DNA from: an uncultured bacterium
GTDB lineage: Bacteria > Bacteroidota > Bacteroidia > Sphingobacteriales > Sphingobacteriaceae
Direction of reading: 5' to 3'
NCBI GenBank assembly: GCA_903958995.1
Contig: CAJBVG010000024.1
Coordinates: 1-11,185, forward strand
Length of the DNA stretch: 11,185 nucleotides
Each line of letters starts with the position of its first letter. The stretch's first letter is position 1. This document shows positions 7,186-11,185 of the stretch, in pieces. The notes beneath the pieces were generated by a model. The model did no database searches and was not told the origin of the DNA. It worked only from the letters and a program-made list of their open reading frames with translations. The position numbers were made by a program, and so were the translations under genes.

Positions 7186-9919
7186 TATTAACAATTCTCC
7201 CTTTTACGAAAATAAACTTCTTCAAGTCCTTGCCCTCTAATTGCTTTTGTACATCAGCGTTTGCAAGCACAATAGCTTTTGCATCGGCTTCGGCAATATC
7301 TACAGGCATAGAAATATTGGTACGTGTTTTTCCGTTAAATGATATCGGATACGAGAACTCGCTTTCTACTAAATACTCTTCTTTAAATATTGGATAAGTA
7401 GCATAAGTAATCGATTCTTTTTCTCCTAATAATTTCCAACACTCTTCTGTAATATGTGGTGCATAAGGAGAAAGAGTAATCGTTAATTCTCGAAGAATTT
7501 CTCTCTTGTTACATTTTAAATCCATTAATTCATTCACACAAATCATGAAACTACTTACCGATGTATTGAACGAAAATTTCTCAACATCATCTTGTACTTT
7601 TTTTATGATTTTATGCAAGGATTTATATTCCTCTTTTGTAGGTGTTTCATCACTCACTACAAAATCGAAATTATCATTGTGGAATAACTTCCAATACTTA
7701 CGTAAGAACTTAAACACTCCTTCAATACCATTGGTATTCCAAGGTTTGCTCTGTTCTAATGGACCAAGGAACATTTCGTACATACGAAGTGTATCGGCAC
7801 CATAACGCTCAATAATATCATCAGGATTAACTACGTTGTATTTCGATTTCGACATTTTCTCGACTTCAAAACCACATAGGTATTTCCCATCACTTAATAT
7901 AAATTCAGCATCATGATATTCCGGTAATGAAACTTTAAATTTTTCGATATCTAAAACATCATTAGAAACAATATTCACATCAACATGCAAAGCAGTGGTT
8001 TGATAATCTTTTCTTAAATCGTATGATACAAACTTATTTGTTCCATTAATACGGTAAACAAAATTTGAACGACCCTGTATCATTCCTTGGTTAATCAACT
8101 TTTGAAATGGTTCTTCGAAATTCAAGAATCCTTTATCTTTCAAAAATTTATTCCAGAAACGCGAGTACAATAAATGTCCAGTTGCATGTTCTGAACCGCC
8201 AATGTATAAATCCACTTGGTTCCAATAATCTAAGGCTTCTCTACTAGCGAACTCATTCGTATTTGTAGGATCCATGTACCTTAAGAAATACCAAGAAGAA
8301 CCTGCCCAACCTGGCATGGTGGTTAATTCGTATTCGAATTGATTTTCGTATTTCCAATCGGTTGCACGAGCCAATGGTGGTTCACCCGTTTCAGTAGGTA
8401 AAAATTTATCTACACTAGGCAATTCTAAAGGCAAATCTTTTTTATCAACTAAATAGGGCATTCCGTTTTTGTAATACACAGGAATTGGTTCACCCCAATA
8501 ACGTTGGCGACCAAAAACAGCATCACGTAAACGGTAATTTATTTTTCCTTTTCCTAAATTTCTTTTTTCAATTTCTTCAATACATTTCTGCATTGCTTCT
8601 TTCACATCCAATCCATTTAAGAAATCCGAATTAATCAATTTCCCTTCTTTTGCATCGTATGCTTCAACAGTAATATCTCCACCTTCCACTACTTGTGTAA
8701 TTGGCAAATTGAAATGTTTCGCAAAAGCTTAATCTGTCGTATCATGAGCAGGAACTGCCATTACCGCACCTGTACCATAACTTGCCAATACGTAATCGCC
8801 AATCCAAACTGGAATATTTTCACCACTAAATGGATGCTTAACATACCCGCCTGTAAATTGACCAGTAATCGTTTTTACATCACTCATGCGATCACGTTCC
8901 GATTTTACAGCAGACACTTTCTTATAGGCTTCCACAGCATCTTTAAATTCAGCAGTTGTGAATTGATCAACCAATTCATGTTCTGGTGCAAGTACTAAAA
9001 AGGAAACACCAAATACGGTATCAGGACGAGTAGTGAATACTTCAATGTTTTCAAACTTCAACGAACTCCCCTTACTCTTGCCTATCCAATTCTTTTGCAT
9101 TTCTTTCACCGGATCTGGCCAATCAATCGTATCTAATCCATTAATTAAACGATCTGCATAAGCAGTAATTCTCATCGACCATTGGCGCATTAATTTTTGC
9201 TCAACAGGATAACCACCTCGTTCCGAATACCCATCTTTAACTTCGTCGTTGGCTAATACTGTACCCAATGCTGGACACCAATTCACCCAACTATCCGCTA
9301 AATAAGCAAGTCGGTAACTCAATAAAATATTTTGTTGCTTCTCTTCCGAGAACGAATTCCACTCCTCTGCAGTAAAAATATCTTGCTCGTGTTGAGCAGC
9401 ATTTACTTTAGCATTTCCCTCATTAGCGAATAAGCTAATCAACGTATTAATATCTACTGCTTTATCAGATGAATTATTATACCATGAATTAAATAACTCT
9501 TCGAAAATCCATTGAGTCCAACGATAATATGCAGGATCACTCGTCTTCACCTCTCTATCCCAATCAAATGAAAATCCAACACGATCCAATTGCTCACGGT
9601 AACGAGCAACATTCTGTGCCGTAGTTACAGCCGGATGTTGTCCCGTTTGAATAGCATATTGTTCGGCTGGTAAGCCAAACGAATCGTATCCCATTGGGTG
9701 TAACACATTGTATCCTTTGAGTCTTTTATATCTAGAAAAAATGTCGGTAGCAATATATCCTAGCGGATGCCCCACGTGTAATCCTGCCCCAGAAGGGTAC
9801 GGGAACATGTCCAAAACATAAAACTTTGGCTTATTAGACTTGTTTTCAGTCTTAAAAACCTTGTTTTCAGCCCAATAACGCTGCCAATCCTGTTCGATCT
9901 TTCTAAATTGATAATCCAT
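7175..9919 (-). pseudogene. leuS: Leucyl-tRNA synthetase, full length but broken by one in-frame TAA
   Basis: LeuRS is a cytoplasmic class I synthetase that charges tRNA-Leu and edits mischarged products in its CP1 domain. The frame runs from the ATG at 9919 to the TAG at 7175, 914 codons, the same frame throughout, with a TAA at codon 397. Visible motifs are HVGH (residues 48-51, the HIGH motif), WCP in the zinc/insert region (214-216), the editing motif TTRPDT (296-301), AHDTTD at the second editing motif (391-396), and KMSKS (688-692). The anticodon-binding and C-terminal regions follow, ending GRIVNIVC. It is longer than E. coli LeuRS (860), mainly through an insertion of about 45 residues near 147-205. 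Sequence on both sides of the TAA aligns well with the family, so this is one gene. Downstream in-frame starts exist (TTG at 8707, ATG at 8593), but either would split the editing domain. A sequence error or recent nonsense mutation is most likely. Confidence 0.9.
8729..8731 (-). other. leuS: In-frame TAA stop at leuS codon 397
   Basis: On the - strand the codons read GCT CAT GAT ACG ACA GAT TAA GCT TTT GCG, giving A-H-D-T-T-D-stop-A-F-A. Relatives such as E. coli have HDQRDYEFA here, with an aromatic residue at the stop position. One base change from TAT or TAC gives TAA; no frameshift is involved. Confidence 0.9.
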
Positions 9920-9928
9920 ACGATTTAA

Positions 9929-9961
9929 TTGACTGCGAATTTATTAAATTTTTTATCTTCG
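9929..9961 (+). promoter_or_regulatory. Candidate Bacteroidota-type promoter for ftsX
   Basis: TTG at 9929-9931 (within TTGAC) could be the -33 element and TATCTTCG at 9954-9961 the -7 element (consensus TAnnTTTG), with 22 bases between them. Transcription would start near 9967, about 12 bases before the ftsX ATG. It lies in the 59-bp gap between the divergent leuS and ftsX genes, where a promoter is needed. It differs from consensus at one base of the -7 box. Confidence 0.5.
9936..9943 (-). promoter_or_regulatory. Weak candidate -7 box for leuS
   Basis: Read on the - strand this is TAAATTCG, close to the Bacteroidota -7 consensus TAnnTTTG, placed 16 bases before the leuS ATG at 9919. No convincing TTG (-33) element is found at the right distance. 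The gap is AT-rich, so a chance match is quite possible. Confidence 0.25.
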
Positions 9962-9978
9962 CACGTTAGCGAATTGAT

Positions 9979-10860
9979 ATGAGTAAGAATTCTGAACAAG
10001 CTTCTAAAAAGGGAATTAAAACATTTTACATCTCTACTATCTTCAGCATCTCCTTGGTTTTGTTGATGGTTGGGCTATTGGGCTTAATTGTTTTGCACGC
10101 AAAAAACCTCAGTAATTTCGTAAAAGAAAATATTGTGCTTAACATAATTCTAGACGAACAAGCAAAAGATGCAGATATTTTCAAGCTTCAAAAGGAAATT
10201 GAAAAGAATCCTGCCATTAAAGATACCGAGTACATTAGTAAAGAATTAGCCGCTAGAAACCTTTCTAAGGACCTTGGCGAGGATTTCATCAAGTTTTTGG
10301 GCTACAACCCTCTTACTGCTTCAATTGACGTTTATTTGAAAGCCGAATATGCTACAAACGATGAGATTCAAAAGTTTACACGTCGATTAAAAAGTAAAGA
10401 TTTTGTAAAAGAAGTAGTTTACCAGGAATCACTTGTTGATCTAGTTAACCAAAACTTGAGATCCATTAGTATTATCATTGTAGTTTTTGGGGCCACTTTA
10501 TTATTAATCGCAGTTGCTCTAATTAACAATACCATCCGACTAGCCATGTATTCGCAACGATTCATTATTCGTAGTATGCAATTGGTTGGCGCTACTCGTG
10601 GTTTTATTCGTAAACCATTTGTATTAACAGGAATTTTACACGGCCTTTTAGGTGCCTTAATTTCTATAGCAATATTAATCGGAACCTTATTCTTAGCACG
10701 TAATGAAGTCCCTGACCTTATCATCCTTGAAGATTACACAGAGTTTGCTATCTTGTTCTTCGGAATAATTTCTATGGGTATATTAATTTCATTCTTCAGT
10801 ACGTTCTTTGCAGTGAATAAATACCTAAATCAACATATTGACGATTTATATAAAAAATAA
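9979..10860 (+). CDS. ftsX: Cell division protein FtsX (permease-like)
   Basis: FtsX is the membrane half of the FtsEX ABC-type complex. In other bacteria this complex activates periplasmic peptidoglycan hydrolases at the septum instead of transporting a solute. The 293-residue protein has the standard layout: a short cytoplasmic tail, TM1 (about 18-39), an extracellular domain (about 40-160), then three further membrane segments (about 163-184, 216-238 and 252-277). The stretch ALINNTIRLAMYSQR, followed by LVGATRGFIRKPF, is the typical FtsX cytoplasmic-loop signature. The ATG at 9979 gives a normal N-terminus. The ATPase partner ftsE is not adjacent; it is often encoded elsewhere in this phylum. 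The next gene starts one base after the stop, which suggests a single transcript with DUF3098 and uppP. Confidence 0.94.
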   Translation: MSKNSEQASKKGIKTFYISTIFSISLVLLMVGLLGLIVLHAKNLSNFVKENIVLNIILDEQAKDADIFKLQKEIEKNPAIKDTEYISKELAARNLSKDLGEDFIKFLGYNPLTASIDVYLKAEYATNDEIQKFTRRLKSKDFVKEVVYQESLVDLVNQNLRSISIIIVVFGATLLLIAVALINNTIRLAMYSQRFIIRSMQLVGATRGFIRKPFVLTGILHGLLGALISIAILIGTLFLARNEVPDLIILEDYTEFAILFFGIISMGILISFFSTFFAVNKYLNQHIDDLYKK

Positions 10861-10861
10861 A

Positions 10862-11101
10862 ATGAGCAAAAAAGAAACAAAAAAAGTAGAAAACACAAGT
10901 CCTAAAAATGTTGATTTCGTTTTCTCAAAAGATAATTACATGTGGTTATTCATTGGTATTGGCCTTGTTATTTTAGGATTTGTTTTAATGTCGGGAACTG
11001 AAGATATCTTAGATTTCCGTAAAATCACCCTAGCTCCAATTGTAGTTTTAGGTGGTTTCGCAACAGTTACCTATGCTATTTTAAAGAAGCCTAGAGACTA
11101 A
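10862..11101 (+). CDS. DUF3098 family small membrane protein, function unknown
   Basis: The protein has 79 residues: a charged, lysine-rich N-terminus (about 1-22), then two hydrophobic segments (about 28-44 and 55-74) joined by a short loop, ending KKPRD. The pattern FVFSKDNY, then a helix ending LGFVLMSG, then FRKITLAPIVVLGGF matches the DUF3098 family as I remember it, which is largely confined to Bacteroidota. The start is the ATG at 10862, one base after the ftsX stop; an upstream in-frame TTG inside ftsX is less likely. uppP begins two bases after its stop. The lipid-carrier and division neighbours suggest an envelope role, but no function can be read from the sequence. Confidence 0.88.
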   Translation: MSKKETKKVENTSPKNVDFVFSKDNYMWLFIGIGLVILGFVLMSGTEDILDFRKITLAPIVVLGGFATVTYAILKKPRD

Positions 11102-11103
11102 AC

Positions 11104-11185
11104 ATGACTATTTTTCAAGCAATCATTATTGCCATCGTAGAAGGATTAACGGAATTTCTTCCGGTTTCTTCTACAGGGCACATGA
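11104..11185 (+). CDS. uppP: Undecaprenyl-diphosphate phosphatase, 3' end cut by window
   Basis: UppP (BacA) is an integral membrane enzyme that removes one phosphate from undecaprenyl diphosphate, recycling the lipid carrier for peptidoglycan and other surface polymers. It also gives bacitracin tolerance in many bacteria. Only the first 27 residues are in the window, but they hold the diagnostic first catalytic motif: EGLTEFLPVSSTGHM, with the (E/Q)xxxE glutamates and the PVSSTGH loop. The ATG at 11104 places this motif at the normal distance from the start, just 2 bp after the DUF3098 gene. The rest lies beyond base 11185. Confidence 0.93.
   Translation, partial: MTIFQAIIIAIVEGLTEFLPVSSTGHM

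Noticed and set aside
7175..8707. A separate gene starting at the TTG at 8707, downstream of the stop in leuS
   Set aside because: It is in the same frame as the upstream part and continues the LeuRS alignment directly, starting inside the editing domain with no ribosome site. It is the 3' part of one broken gene.
8729..8731. TAA in leuS as a reassigned sense codon
   Set aside because: TAA is the normal stop of at least five other genes here, each at the expected C-terminus, and no TAA-reassigning Bacteroidota are known to me.

Overview
The window is AT-rich, densely coded chromosomal DNA from a member of the Bacteroidota. Three things suggest this phylum: the protein sequences; the gene orders purH-mreB-mreC-mreD-mrdA-rodA and ftsX-DUF3098-uppP; and a Bacteroidota-style TAnnTT(T/C)G promoter box upstream of ftsX. 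I cannot fix the class or order from the sequence. No RNA gene, insertion sequence, phage gene or CRISPR array is visible.

Left part (1-7130, + strand): the 3' end of purH (de novo purine synthesis) is followed by a complete elongasome cluster. mreB encodes the actin-like scaffold, mreC and mreD its membrane partners, mrdA the PBP2 transpeptidase and rodA the SEDS glycosyltransferase. mreC/mreD and mreD/mrdA overlap, so these genes are probably translationally coupled. A 10-bp perfect hairpin lies between mrdA and rodA. Together the five proteins build and crosslink the side-wall peptidoglycan.

Middle (7131-9919): a short junction with three tandem 8-bp units and an inverted copy separates rodA from the convergent leuS. 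leuS (leucyl-tRNA synthetase, - strand) is complete and in one frame, but is broken by a single in-frame TAA at codon 397. This codon lies in the editing domain, two codons after an Arg-to-Thr change in a conserved motif. TAA is an ordinary stop elsewhere in the window, so recoding is unlikely. A sequence error or a recent nonsense mutation fits best.

Right part (9920-11185, + strand): a 59-bp divergent region with a plausible ftsX promoter is followed by the tightly packed genes ftsX, a DUF3098 small membrane protein and the start of uppP (undecaprenyl-diphosphate phosphatase). This is again a cell-envelope and division set.

Most of the window is conserved housekeeping DNA, and I see no convincing undescribed system. 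The points worth checking are the leuS lesion, the two intergenic repeat structures and the function of the DUF3098 protein. There is no gene-free stretch longer than 300 bases; the longest gap is 74 bases (1495-1568).
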